Of a DNA stretch of 64,000 nt, positions 1-10,907 are shown piece after piece. This DNA is from Rotaria socialis (lineage: Eukaryota; Rotifera; Eurotatoria; Philodinida; Philodinidae), in contig CAJNYU010002766.1 in NCBI GenBank assembly GCA_905331475.1, positions 1-64,000 on the forward strand, read 5' to 3'. Both the position numbers and the translations under genes were made by a program. Each line of letters begins with the position of its first letter. Position 1 is the stretch's first letter. The notes below the pieces were generated by a model. That model searched no databases. It saw nothing but the letters and a program-made list of their open reading frames with translations, and was not told where the DNA came from.

Positions 1-947
1 TAGGTCAATCCGAACAGAGAAAAAAAACAATTGTGAGTTTGAAGAGATGAAAATACTTTGCTGATTGTTTAGGATGTGAATCGGTCTTTTTTTATCAGTT
101 GACGATGATCCATATTCACATACTGCTCTTGATTATTGTAAAACAAAAATCTAAACGGTGAACCATTTAGATATAAGTTAAGGGTTTAGGTTAAGGGTTA
201 GATGTAGAATCAGGATATAGAACAAGGGTTAGATGTAGAATAAGGATATAGATTAAGGGCTAGATGTAGAGTAAAAGGTTAACATAGGGTATACATTTAA
301 AAGTTAAGATATAAATTAAGGAATGAACTTTTTAACAAAGGGATAGTTCTCTGAATTGTAATGGAAGCGTGAATGGTAGTATTAGTGCAAACGCAGAAGC
401 ATTGCAGTCGAATGGAGAGGTTATTTGAGGTACGAAACCATTTTGAATACTAACTGGGAACGATTCCATACGAAACCATATTTATACGAAACCGAAAAAA
501 GGTTTAGATTTCGTTGCAAATCTCGGAACCTTTTTTAAGTTCCCTATGGAACTTTTTTTTCCAGTGTATGCTCTATAGTAGAGATCTAGTGTTTGCAGAC
601 GCAGAGTAAAACCTTTTTAATTCGGTCTATAAAACTTCGAAATCGTATATTCTCACAGTACTATGTGAAACGCTAGCTAAAAACGATTTTTGAACTGATT
701 TTCATTTAGGGCCATTTGTATACAAAATATTCCCCCTCCTTTAAAATTTGAACAACGAGATTCAGAGCTTGAAAAAATAAATTGCGAAATTTGAAGGAGA
801 ATAATTAAAAACTGGCAAAGTTCGATGAATAATTGCTTTCAAATAAGCTAAATTTTCATCGTCTATGTGTATCAAAGATAAAAATGAATCAGATGATGGG
901 ATAATAGTTGTTGAAGCAAACTGTTAATGTTAGTTCATAATGTTGAA
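1..947. other. Non-coding stretch with degenerate tandem repeat
   Basis: I see no gene here. Positions about 178-290 hold four or five imperfect copies of an AAGGGTTAGATGTAGAAT-like unit of 25-35 bp. Positions 480-565 contain a short GGAACCTTTTTTAAG-type inverted pair that resembles the arms of the foldback at 49.7-50.9 kb. Confidence 0.5.
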
Positions 948-1597
948 CTAAGGCGCAACACAACCAAAACTGTCAAGATAGACATAACCCCTATGACCAG
1001 TTGGTGAGCAATCTGCCGCGAGAACAGTTAACGTGAAGTTGTGTCCGATGCTATTGTTAGCGATAAGTAAGTTCTCGATTTGCCAACTGGGTGTGAAGAA
1101 GTAGTTACCACTATTATTGAAACGATCATCGCGTCCACCGTCATCTCTGTTAGCATTGTAGACGCGAGACAGTGCTGTAGCGTTAGCGGTAAGGTCTTTC
1201 AGTTCGATGATCACAGCGGCAGATTGGTCCGGAGTATGATCACCGTTTTCCAATACCGCTAACCATGCAAAGGAGATGTTCCGACAGAAATAGTTATTCA
1301 TTTGTTGGCTAATAACTGATACATATCCTCCTGTGGTGTAATCTTCAACACGCCATGCGTAGTTACCACTATGCACAATGTTTAGCATCTCATTAGGAAG
1401 GTTTGAATCGTTACCACTAGTAACAATCTGTGAACGGCTACTGGTAATGCTTGAATTACAAGGCGAGCCATTACTTAAATAGTCTTCGGGTTTCAATTGA
1501 GATGATATGACATTATTTCGACTGCCACCACCGATAGTCCAGCCCGTACAATTACCCGTTTCAAAGTCACCATTCACGAAACTGCTCAAGGAAGATA
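948..1597 (-). CDS. C-terminal exon of a secreted, N-glycosylated protein (partial)
   Basis: This open frame of about 215 codons on the minus strand ends at TAG 950-948. A pyrimidine-rich acceptor (TTTCTGTTGCAG, reading into 1597) just upstream suggests it is a last exon; I could not find the earlier exons. The protein begins with NGDFETGNCTGW and contains several N-x-S/T sequons, a few cysteines, and an ending GYVYLDSFGC. This pattern, a short beta-sandwich domain starting at NGDFE and closing with a YLD-x-FG strand, is common in secreted carbohydrate-binding-like jelly-roll modules of bacteria and some invertebrates. I infer an extracellular or surface protein with no assigned function. It could also be a truncated gene, because no signal peptide is visible and the sequence upstream of 1650 decays into CCGG-rich repeats. 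Confidence 0.5.
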
Positions 1598-1689
1598 CTG
1601 CAACAGAAATATAGGAGAAATGAAACACCCTTCCAGCTTTCAAAATCCATCGTAAAACCTCGAAAGCGTACGACAGGAGCCCAGGTCAA

Positions 1690-2070
1690 AAGTCAGCAAT
1701 CTGATTCTATCGGATGCGTTTCAATCCGATGAGTTCCGATGACTGCATCCGACATGATTCCAATTGTCGGAATCCTATTGTATCTCAGTTAGCCAAACCC
1801 CAGGTCGTAGAGGTACGGTGGAAAATAGCCGGAAAGCACGGGAAATCGCTGGAAAATAGAAGCAGCGTTCCGGCCGGAAATTACCGTAATTTTTTCCTAT
1901 GGATTCCGGTCAGTTTCCTGTGCTTTCCGATTGGACGATGACCAGAATACACCGGATTAAAAGCTCGTCAATTTCCGACCGGAATGCAGCTTCCACTTTC
2001 CAGCGTTTTCCCAGACTTTCCGGCCTGATACGGTGAGTTTTCCGCATCTTTCCAGTCGGTGTCTACGGTA
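1690..2070. repeat. Degenerate TCCGAT / TTTCCGG-rich repeat
   Basis: Positions 1700-1790 repeat ATCCGAT/TTCCGATG words, and 1830-2070 repeat TTTCCGG/GGAAAAT words on both strands. The end of the window (63880-64000) has similar TCCGAT/CCGATCGGAA runs. The short low-complexity words suggest an old satellite or subterminal part of a repeat. No coding potential is evident. Confidence 0.45.
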
Positions 2071-2518
2071 TCCCTTCGCCGGAATCATTGACCTGGGATA
2101 TACTGTGGATTATTAAATAAAAATTTCACAGAAAATAAAATAGACTGACCTAATTATGATTGAATCGATTCCTAATGCTAACATATTCTAGAAACAATCA
2201 CGAAGCTAGCATCACCTATAATAGATTTTACTTCAAATCTCAAGAAACAATAAAGCTAATTGTTCAATTTTAGTTATTGGATACAGAAATATTTTAAACC
2301 ATAGGTTTAACTTAAATATTCTACTTTGTTTCACGTTTCAAAATCTACATATCCTCATCTTATTCTTGCAAGCGATAGAAATATTTTCTTCTTGAATCTC
2401 TACATATAAAGCCAACCGGAAACAATTTTTGTAAAAAACGTTTAAGCTCCGAAAAACAGAATCAATACGTTTTTAATGATCAAAATAATGCATTCATAAG
2501 TAAATATTCATTTTGGAT

Positions 2519-2922
2519 CCCTAGTCGAACATCTTTTGGGATGCGCATGAGATACTTGAGGATCTGGAACAAGAAAGTCCTGCGCTATGGGCAAATCTTG
2601 GAGTCAGACTTGTCGTCTTGTTAAGAGCTCAAGTGCTTGACTTTCTTATCCTATTGCTTAGCATTCTTGCTCATGCGCTTGAATTTTTAACCAAGCGTTT
2701 GCGTTATCAAAGAAGTGTTGTTAGTTTTTTCCAAGTTTTAAGTTCAAAATGACTCGATTCTTAGTACAAAAATATGTTTGCCTTTTATTGAGTTGAATGC
2801 ATGAGTTACCTGTAATTCACGCAGACACTCAAACACTTGTCTTGAACAAGAAAATCCTGCGCTATGGACAAATCTTGAGGTCTGTGCAGGTCAAGCGCAT
2901 GAGAAAAAAAATTCGACTAGGG
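2519..2922. mobile_element. MITE-like element with CCCTAGTCGAA ends
   Basis: The left end CCCTAGTCGAA (2519) is mirrored by TTCGACTAGGG at 2912-2922. Further in, CATGCGC / GCGCATG also pair. Inside, a 40-bp segment (GAACAAGAAAGTCCTGCGCTA type) occurs twice, near 2567 and 2845. I see no ORF, so this is probably a small non-autonomous DNA transposon. I could not define a clear target duplication. Confidence 0.5.
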
Positions 2923-3123
2923 ATGGATATTTTCCTATTATCCGCTTGAGTTAAGTGCATTTTAATGATCAAAATGGTACGTCAACGGAAAATAATGCAT
3001 TTAAATGGGGATTTCCTGATTTCTCAGGTAGCTGAGCAGCTTGGAAAACTTTCAGTCTCCACCCAGCCAGGGTTAGAACTGGTAATACTGTGCAGATCCT
3101 AAGTTAGCACAGGTACTGATGAG

Positions 3124-3190
3124 AGTGTGGGTATGGGCGGTGTGTGCTAATTGTTTATTCTAAACCGCACCCTCACTCTCAATCGCACCA
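3124..3190. repeat. GTGTGGG hairpin patch
   Basis: GAGTGTGGGTATGGGCGGTG is followed about 35 bp later by CCGCACCCTCACTCTC, an imperfect inverted pair. It is one of several similar G-rich hairpins in the window; others are near 26009, 56350 and 62731. Confidence 0.4.
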
Positions 3191-3339
3191 ATAACACTAC
3201 CTACTTTGCCTGTCCGTTCTTGTATTACGGAGAGCGCCATGATTCTTAGGGGTGCAACAGCTCATTTTTGGATCCGATTTGACGAACTTTTCAGGCAGTT
3301 CACATGATCTGATCTGATATGTTTGAACAGATCAGTTCC

Positions 3340-3834
3340 CAGAACAGATCAATTCTGAGTTAAAATGGTACATCAGGATAATCCAAACATCTTTTCAAGC
3401 TCTACCTTGGGTTAGTCCCTATATCTCTTTAAAGTCTGCCTCCTGGTGATTGCTATATATTGTGCAGGTCTACTTTGGAATGATGACAATATTTTCTTAG
3501 CATCAACCCACGGATAGTCATTTACGTAACGAAAATGTCGTTTGGGTCCTGCTGATGTTAATTTGGGCCCTGAAAGTCGTTCTTTGAGTTACAGTCACAG
3601 ACACATGTGAAGTACGGTTTTTAGAGTTTGGGCTGTAAGTCTAGGGAATATATAATAACTATCTGTAGGTTGACACTAATAAGATATTGCTATCATCTTG
3701 AACTAGGAATGCAAAATATATAACGATCACCCTAATGGAGACCCTAAATAGATACAGAGACTACCCAGAGACAGAGCTTGAAAAGATATTTGGATTACCT
3801 CGATGTACCATTTTAACCTTGAATTGATCTGCTA
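3340..3834. repeat. Foldback element with ~130-bp inverted arms
   Basis: The segment 3340-3475 (containing AAAATGGTACATCAGGATAA and CTTTTCAAGCTCT) is mirrored by 3700-3834 (AGAGCTTGAAAAGATATTTG and TACCATTTTAACC), with roughly 80-85 percent identity by eye. The middle, ~220 bp, is unique. It is probably a decayed foldback or MITE. Confidence 0.5.
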
Positions 3835-5219
3835 TGGATGCGTACACGCAGGTCTCCCTATTTTGCATCGACTTTCTGCCCGTAAGTTTTAAGTATGCTA
3901 CTGTTGTAGTCTTTGTCGAGTAGTATACGCATCGATACTTTGTTTTGATTCAAATCATATGCTAATTGTAAACGGGAGGGCTATAAAGTAGACTTTTTGC
4001 TTAAATGGGTGCTGAATCTATCTGCTGTATTTTTGTTCAGCGTTTTTAACCTTTTGTTTGAACCTGAGGGTATGAGTGTGGGCCAACGGGAACAGCAGGC
4101 TCCAGCCAAACGGGGTGATGGGGAGTCACTTGGAGGCACATGAACTCTCGTAAAATTTTGCACAATCTTCAGGCATCCGATATGGAAATGTTATACTGCT
4201 ATACTTCGAATTATTTTTCTCATGTGTACTATGATATGAAATAGTTATTACACTGTAAAAAAGAACGTAACCTACTAAACTTAAAAAAGGTTCAGCCAAG
4301 AGTAAGAAGCCTGAAATAGTTATTCCTGCGGGCATACCGGAAGAACCTTTCTTTTAGATTGTACCCTCGATTTAGAGCAAGGGAGGACGACAAAATGCCA
4401 ATGCGGTCAGTTTCACGACCCTGAAGTCATAGAGCCCTCTAAAATAAAATAATACATGTGTTTCTTCATCCATTACAAGTTGTGTGCTTACTAATTATTT
4501 GAGCACACAGTGAAGCTAATATGAGTATGTACCTTAATTAATGTTAATTAGGTGACCACTAAAAATAAATAGAGTGATTTCTCTGATTACTCCTCCCCTC
4601 CCCCACCCACAACCTTCAGAAAACCAAGGTAATTTTTAAGATTGCCATCAAGATTTCCAGATTTTTAGAAGTCTGATTGGAATTGTGAACACATTCTATT
4701 AATATTTCCAAATCGAAACACTGACTATCGGGCATACTTTGATAGGAAAACAATAATTAAAGTTCCTAATTAGCATAGAGTTATTTTATTAAGCGACCTT
4801 CTATTCTGTCTGACGAACTTCTTTGACATGGACGCTTTGTAATATGTAGCGGGACGGTACTTAATACTCAGCTAATTAACGAGTACTCATCTTAATTAAT
4901 GCTAAATTTATTAATACTGCTCTGAGCTACAGCGTATATGGTGAGCAATCACGTTAATTAATGTGTAATCAATTTAGTACTCACAATATAAGTGACTACT
5001 CAGCTTGTAATACATGGAGAAGAAAATGTTCAGCATGCTATATTTTTCAGATTTTCAAAATTATTTGCAGTAAGATGGAATCACGCGGAGTCATGACGAG
5101 TCAAGTAGAGCCAATGAGTCTCCTGCTTCCCTCTTGGTGTGTGCTGACTGTAAACGCACACTTACATACCCCTTCCATCACCCTTTCCAGAGTGGTTTTT
5201 GAACGGTCCCTCGCGATCC
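3835..5219. other. Non-coding AT-rich stretch
   Basis: I see no supported gene. Short frames here lack family signatures. A G-rich GAGTGTGGGCC word lies near 4074, and a C-rich tract (CCTCCCCTCCCCCACCCAC) lies near 4590. Confidence 0.4.
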
Positions 5220-5737
5220 CTGGACCAACGGCTGAGATCGAATAAGTTCCAGTAATGGATTCCCAATGTGTTGTGACCACAAGAATATACGCCAGTCCCG
5301 ATTCCAGGGGAACGTCGATTCGAAATTGCAACAGACCTCCATCATCATCATCCTTTGCGATCAAATTCACTGTCAAATTGTATGGATTGAAAGAGCTATG
5401 GTAAAAATAGCCCACAGTATCAATTGCACTTTGGCTTTGGAAAGTATAAATACCAGCTTTGGGCACAGTGACTCCAATCGGCTGATACTAGAACCAACGT
5501 TCGTTGACAGCTCCAGATAGAGAATAAAATAGACTAGTGGATGCTAATGCGCTCGTATACAACGGTGACTCGAACGGCGTTGTAGATTCTGAAAGAATAG
5601 GGAGCATTCATGTGAAGAGAAGGAACAGAAAAAACTGAGGAGATTATTTTCCTTACTGAATCAATACGACAATTTAGCAGAAGAAATTGCGTGATTCTTC
5701 TGTATCTAAACACTCGCTAAGATCTGTCTTCTCGCGA
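5220..5737 (-). pseudogene. Duplicated secreted-domain exon, interrupted by a stop
   Basis: This is the second copy (A) of the exon found intact at 7413-7832. The two agree over about 515 bp, including the intron-side flank (CATTCATGTGAAGAGAAG; GCTAAGATCTGTCTTCTC). The domain reads ESTTPFESPLYTSAL, then YTFQS, NLIAKDDDDGG, FRIDVPLES, YILVVTTHWESITGTYSIS. This is a beta-rich extracellular repeat that I associate with multi-domain surface proteins in bdelloids. In copy A an in-frame TAG occurs at 5490-5488, where copy B has a tyrosine/phenylalanine stretch, and the two sequences diverge after the VGPG motif. I infer that the exon was duplicated and then lost function, unless the copy belongs to a truncated gene that uses an internal start. 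Confidence 0.6.
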
Positions 5738-7412
5738 GGCAGTGAGAAAGATGAAGAAAATATATTCGAATAGTCGCATGTCTCTATAGGAATGCATCAA
5801 TTGCAAGCTTGCCGATTCCAGAGGGTGATGTCGCAGACGGCACGCGTTCAGTGTTCGGGCTTAGACAAGAATGAAAGCAGGCTCATCTAAATTGATCAGA
5901 ATCGACTGAAAAGAATCTTGATTTGTTCATCGAGGGTAATTCCATTAGTGTTTGCGCATTAGTATTAAATATGTGCATAATTAGAATAATTATCGTTATG
6001 CTAATTATGCTAGAAATATGCACTAATTCTGAAAAGTCTGACAACTCTTAACATTTCATAAGAAAATTGAAATTATCATCGGAGAACTTTTATATTTGAT
6101 CGTTGCTGTGGAAAGAATTCAAAGTGTATCAAAAACTGAGCTTTTCAAACAAAACAAGGAACTTTTTCTAGTTAATAAGTTAACGTAGTAAGTTTCTAGT
6201 GAAAATATTTTATTTTAATATAACATGGGAATATTCAATTTCATGCGATTATTTGTTGTGCTGTAACATCTGTTTTCGAAAGTCATGAAATCAAGTTGAA
6301 AATTATCTTCTAAGACCGAAAATTCCGATATTACGTTAAAATAAAATATTTTTATTGGAAAATTTCTCCATTTATTAGTAATTGAATACAAATCTCATTT
6401 ACCGTACTCTTACATTCCTACATAATTAAAGCAGCTAACATTCACCAGGTGCCGATTCACTCGTCCCTATATTGAAAGACGATTGAATGAAATGTGATTG
6501 GCTATACGTGTTGGACCAGCGTCTACGATCTGCTCTAAAAAAACACCGAAAACTACTAGTGATCTAGTTACAAAGTCACCTTCTGCTTGTCTCAAAAGTC
6601 ACCTTTGATTCAGCACTGATTTGCTCCAAGAATAAAATCTGGTCATATCCAAAAGCCAATAGCCAACACAACTGTTACAATCTGTGGCACTTTAACAAAG
6701 CTTTTCGTCATACCTTCCACTAGCAGTGGCTTTCACAAGAATACACCGATAACATTTCGCACAAAGTGGTTTTTAAAACGTGTTTCAGGCAAACATCTAA
6801 GGTTTTAAATCACGATTTCAGACCCTAGTCTTACAGCGTAGGGAAAACATCAGCAATTGAATTTTTAAAACAAGAAATACGCAAAACGTTTCTGTTATGA
6901 TTCTTGCAATCTTTGTTCTTCTTGATCTAGCTCTTGCTGCAACTGTTTGCTACTTTCGCAGCATTTTTGTTATCTCAGAGCCAGATACACAAGTATTACA
7001 TGAGAAGACTGCAAGAAAATAACAATAAATCATGGAAAAAGAAGCGAAAATTTGCAGTAAGGGATAGAACAAGATGAACAAGAATTCCATATAACATAGC
7101 ATACAGTGTTCACTCATTTCCTGTTGGAAAATTTTAACATTTGATTCGCTATGAACTCGTTCACAAAGTTTTCGATAATAATACGAAATTTTCCAACAAA
7201 TATTAAGATATTTATATCTTTGTACTACTGAGAGCCACAAGGCTCAAATTATGGCTCATGAGAGATAAAGACACTTCGTAATCGATAATATGGAGCGAAC
7301 AGTAGATGCTACAAAAAATGAGCTTAAACAAAAATGCCAACTTGTGAGCTACCAAAATGTTAACTGCAGCATATATTTTCCTTTCTAGGAAGAGTATGAG
7401 CGATGAGCTTAC
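5738..7412. other. Intron or intergenic DNA with an AT-rich palindrome
   Basis: There is no supported coding sequence. At 6201-6356, AAAATATTTTATTTTAATATAAC pairs with GTTAAAATAAAATATTTTTA and flanks a TCATG/CATGA inner pair, consistent with a ~150-bp MITE. If the two domain exons once formed one gene, this stretch would be an intron. Confidence 0.35.
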
Positions 7413-9209
7413 TTGGTGTGGACGAAGTCGTTGATTGTGTGATCGAAGTGAGACTTACAATGGCTGGACCAACGGCTGAGATCGAATAAGTTCCAGTAAT
7501 GGATTCAAAATGCGTCGTGACCACAAGAATATACGTCAGTTCCGATTCCAGCGGAACGTCGATTCGAAATTGCAACTGACCTCCACTTTCATCATCCTTC
7601 GCAATCAAGTTCTTTGTCAAATTGTATGGATCAAAAGAAGAATTGTAAAAATAGCACATAGTGTCAATTGTACTGTTGCTCTGGAAAGTGTAAATACCAG
7701 GTATGGATACGGTGACTTCAATAGCCTGAAAGTAGAACCGACGTTCGTTGACAGCTCCAGGTAGAGAATAGAATAAGCTATTGGATGTTAATGCGTCCGT
7801 ATACAACGGTGACTCAAATGGCGTTGTAGATTCTGAAAGAATAGAAAGCATTCATGTGAAGAGAAGTAACAGAAAAAACTGAGGAGATTCTTGTCGTTGT
7901 TGAATAAATACAACAATTTAGCAGAAGAAATAGCGTGATTCTTCTGCGTCTAAATACTCGCTAAGATCTGTCTTCTCATCAAGCACTTACAACGACGAGA
8001 AAACTCCCGTTGTAATAGTCACACTTTCTTGCGAAAAACAAGAAGAAACCTGATCTATTTAAGAGTATGTTAGGTTTTAATGGTATCTACCTGTTGTGGG
8101 CCAACTCGTAGTTGCAGTTGTTGGTGTTGCTAAAACAAGAAAGATATTTTCTCTCGACAGCGTGCAACTAAATATAAAAGATATTTCGACATTGCTGGTC
8201 AGTTTTTTTAAACCTTTTGAAAATGATTATCTTGAGCTTAACACTCCAAACGAAACGCCTTTAGATGGCAGTCTTGTTAAGCCAAGAAGCTTTCGAGTAA
8301 AAGAAAAGAGTTAAACAAATTAATCTTAAATCTTTGAAGCAAGACTATAACTCCGGTCTTTGATATTTTGAGTGAATCATTATGTATGACAAAACTCTCA
8401 TTCTTCAATTGACCCCCCTGTGAAAAAAGGATTATTCGTTAAATGTATTGTAAACCGTTAGCAATTGCTAGTCCGTCGTTTAACGAACATTTTTTTGAAA
8501 TAAGTAGTGATATTGTTTTGAGTAATTTGATAGCTCACTCATTTGAAAGTCGATAGAGTTGAACTGCTGATAAATGCTCACCGTTAGCAGGGAACCGTTT
8601 GCATTATGTAAAGTATATCGAAAGTTTGAGTTCAGATTAGTGGAAGCAACTTATTTTTCGAGTGTTCTAATTTTTACCTAACCTTTTACAATCGATTTAT
8701 TGGTTTTTTAAATCATTACAATTCACAAATAATTTTACACTCTGTGGTATATAAATCAAGAAGGAAACAGTTGCATTTGACGTGTTAAAGATTTAAAATG
8801 ATATGTATCTCAAAATCCATCTGTTTCTTTCTTAATTACAGCTAAATTCCAATTATAAAGTATGCAATCTTAAAACCAAAGAAGAAAAGGGACACATGAT
8901 ATTTATGTTGAGATCTCAACCCCAACAACCTCTCACTCGGGCCAGCCCTGAATACACTGTTTAAGGAATACTACCTGCAGTGGCGCCAAGTATAATCACA
9001 ATGATAGTAAAAGACCACATGGCAATCATCTGTAGGATGGCCTCGAGAGGGAAACGTTGGTAACGCGAGTAAATTTTATTATGGACCATGATATTCAGCG
9101 GATCCTCTTTTCGATTGTCTTGTCGTATACGATCAATCTTCGCTGTTGAATCATTACCGAGTATTTCAAGCAGTCGCCGATCTTTGACGATATACAGAAA
9201 GGGCGTCAT
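7413..9209 (-). CDS. Type II membrane protein with extracellular repeat domain (3 exons seen)
   Basis: Three minus-strand exons join in frame: 9209-8975, 8129-8091 (39 nt) and 7832-7413 (420 nt). Both splice junctions are phase 1. Exon 1 begins at ATG 9209, carries a basic juxtamembrane stretch, and encodes one hydrophobic helix (LEAILQMIAMWSFTIIVIIL). Exon 2 is a Thr/Pro-rich linker (TPTTATTSWPTT). Exon 3 is the beta-rich domain (YTFQSNST, NLIAKDDESGG, FRIDVPLES, YILVVTTHFESITGTYSIS). The donor at 7412 (GTAAGC) leaves phase 1, so more exons should follow at lower coordinates; the broken copy at 5220-5737 has the matching phase. The layout suggests a short cytoplasmic N-terminus, one membrane span and an extracellular part. 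The function is unknown. The start is uncertain because an in-frame TGA lies ~30 nt upstream. Confidence 0.5.
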
Positions 9210-9283
9210 TAGCGAAAGAGAAGCATATAATCATATTTCTCCTGTCTTTTTAATAAAATTTAAATACAGAATCTGCATAAGGT

Positions 9284-9904
9284 TTACATAAGATTGGATG
9301 TAAAAAGACTAGAATGATGATGACATCTATTTTGACGGGTTTCTTTGATAGGATCCTTTTCTGGAATGATGAAAAATTCGTTGGAGAGTCCCTTGAGATA
9401 TTGTTCTTTGACAGATATCATCTTTGAATGAATGAGTCTACCATTTCGGTAGAAAACTAAAGTATTATAAATGAAAAGAGCCGTATAGACAATAGTGACG
9501 ATAACAGGCACAGCGATGAATCCTCTATATTGGGCAATTAAAACTAGCGGTATTATAGAGCATGCCGCTATTACTAGATAACTAAATATGAAGATGCGAT
9601 CGAGAAGTAAGTAACCGCTGTGCATTGGCTTCTTTTCAGCGCTGCCTTCTAATGTATTCCAGTTTGTCACAGAAAAATTATATTCAGTTGTATAGTTATT
9701 TCGGTAACAAGCATTGGAACCGATCGGAATTGAGGTGCCAGCACTAAGCTCGGCATTTAATTGTCGAAGATCGATTGTTGATTTCTCGATATCGAGTGAA
9801 GACATACCACGATCGTCACCTATGATTGAAATTCTTATTTTATTGCTAAACTGAGGTAGCTCTAGTTGATACTTTCCAAATATAAAGTGCTCGGAATTCG
9901 TCAA
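9284..9904 (-). CDS. Exon of an unrecognised multi-pass membrane protein
   Basis: This open frame of about 200 codons on the minus strand has an acceptor-like AATAG at its upstream edge and no ATG, so it is an internal or last exon. The N-terminal half looks extracellular: NKIRISIIGDDRGMSSLDIE, a cysteine in NACYRNN, and N-x-T/S sequons. It is followed by two hydrophobic helices, FIFSYLVIAACSIIPLVLI and FIAVPVIVTIVYTALFIY. The tail contains KGLSNEFFIIPEKDPIKETR. It lies directly upstream of the membrane gene at 7413-9209 on the same strand. I tried to splice the two together, but every acceptor I could see ran into the TGA upstream of 9209. They are therefore either separate genes or one damaged gene. 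I do not recognise the family. Confidence 0.4.
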   Translation of the reverse strand: MTNSEHFIFGKYQLELPQFSNKIRISIIGDDRGMSSLDIEKSTIDLRQLNAELSAGTSIPIGSNACYRNNYTTEYNFSVTNWNTLEGSAEKKPMHSGYLLLDRIFIFSYLVIAACSIIPLVLIAQYRGFIAVPVIVTIVYTALFIYNTLVFYRNGRLIHSKMISVKEQYLKGLSNEFFIIPEKDPIKETRQNRCHHHSSLFTSNLM

Positions 9905-10907
9905 AGCACTATTCGACGCTTAGTTGTCTGTCTGCTACGTTTGTGTGCTTTATCAGTAAAACAAACTGATACCAAATAGTAAAGATAAAAAGTTGACAGG
10001 GACTGCAACTGTTTGCATAGTCATTCTATGCTACCGTTTCATCAAGACTCAGATATCCGAGCGAGTGTTTCAACTTTATCTATACAACAAAGAAAAGTTA
10101 TCATACTTAAATAAAAGACTGCTTCTCTACATTAACTGATATTGACTACACAGAAGATAGCGCCTCATTTGTAAGGTAACGGGCGACGACAGCGTAGACT
10201 ATCTTGAGAGGACATGGATATTGGTGTGAGACTGTGTTTAAGTTTGATTGATTTCAAGCGATCCGTGTGAAGCATTGCAACTGTAGATTTCACAGACATC
10301 ATCAGGCGTATTTTCGAAATCATTTACTACACGTTTCATGTACTAAAAGCAGGATATTGCAGAGTGAGGTAAATTAGTTTGTTTGTTCATTGTAATATTT
10401 TTACTTAAAAAACAGGGCGTACGCTGATAGAAACAAAATTGAAGATGTGAAAATTAAAAATGATTTCGTGCATCCTACAAATGAATATGCGCTCTAAATA
10501 AAATTGTTGTATCGGGTACACAAAAAATACATTTCAAAACTGATTCTGAATACTTGTTTACGTTTTCGGACTGATCTCGGATACTTTTACGAGATTCTTG
10601 GAAGAAAGAAAGACTCACACCCCACGTAGAACATATTTGACCTCTCCTGGAAGGGGAGAGGTCAGTCAGATGAATGCTAAAAAATTGAGTCGCAATTTAT
10701 GTTCTCCGTATTCAATTTGACATGTTTCGGTAGTTTTCATTGGGAAATTATCGGGAATAAAAAAATGAACCTGCCGCTGCTAGCCATTTCCTTGTCGTTT
10801 GGTGATGTTTTCAGAGTGTAGCTATATAATGTTTATACTTGTGAACAAAGTGTACGTTCTACATTAGTAGGCTTGAAATCATTATCGACCACATCTGTCC
10901 TGAATTA
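9905..10907. other. Intergenic region upstream of the ankyrin gene
   Basis: No gene is supported here. It contains a short hairpin, CCTCTCCTGGAAGGGGAGAGG (10639-10659), and AT-rich DNA leading to the ATG at 10908. Confidence 0.4.

Noticed and set aside
9209-9904. Joining the two membrane-protein frames at 7413-9209 and 9284-9904 into one gene
   Set aside because: Every acceptor I could identify between them runs into an in-frame TGA before 9209, so the join is not supported.
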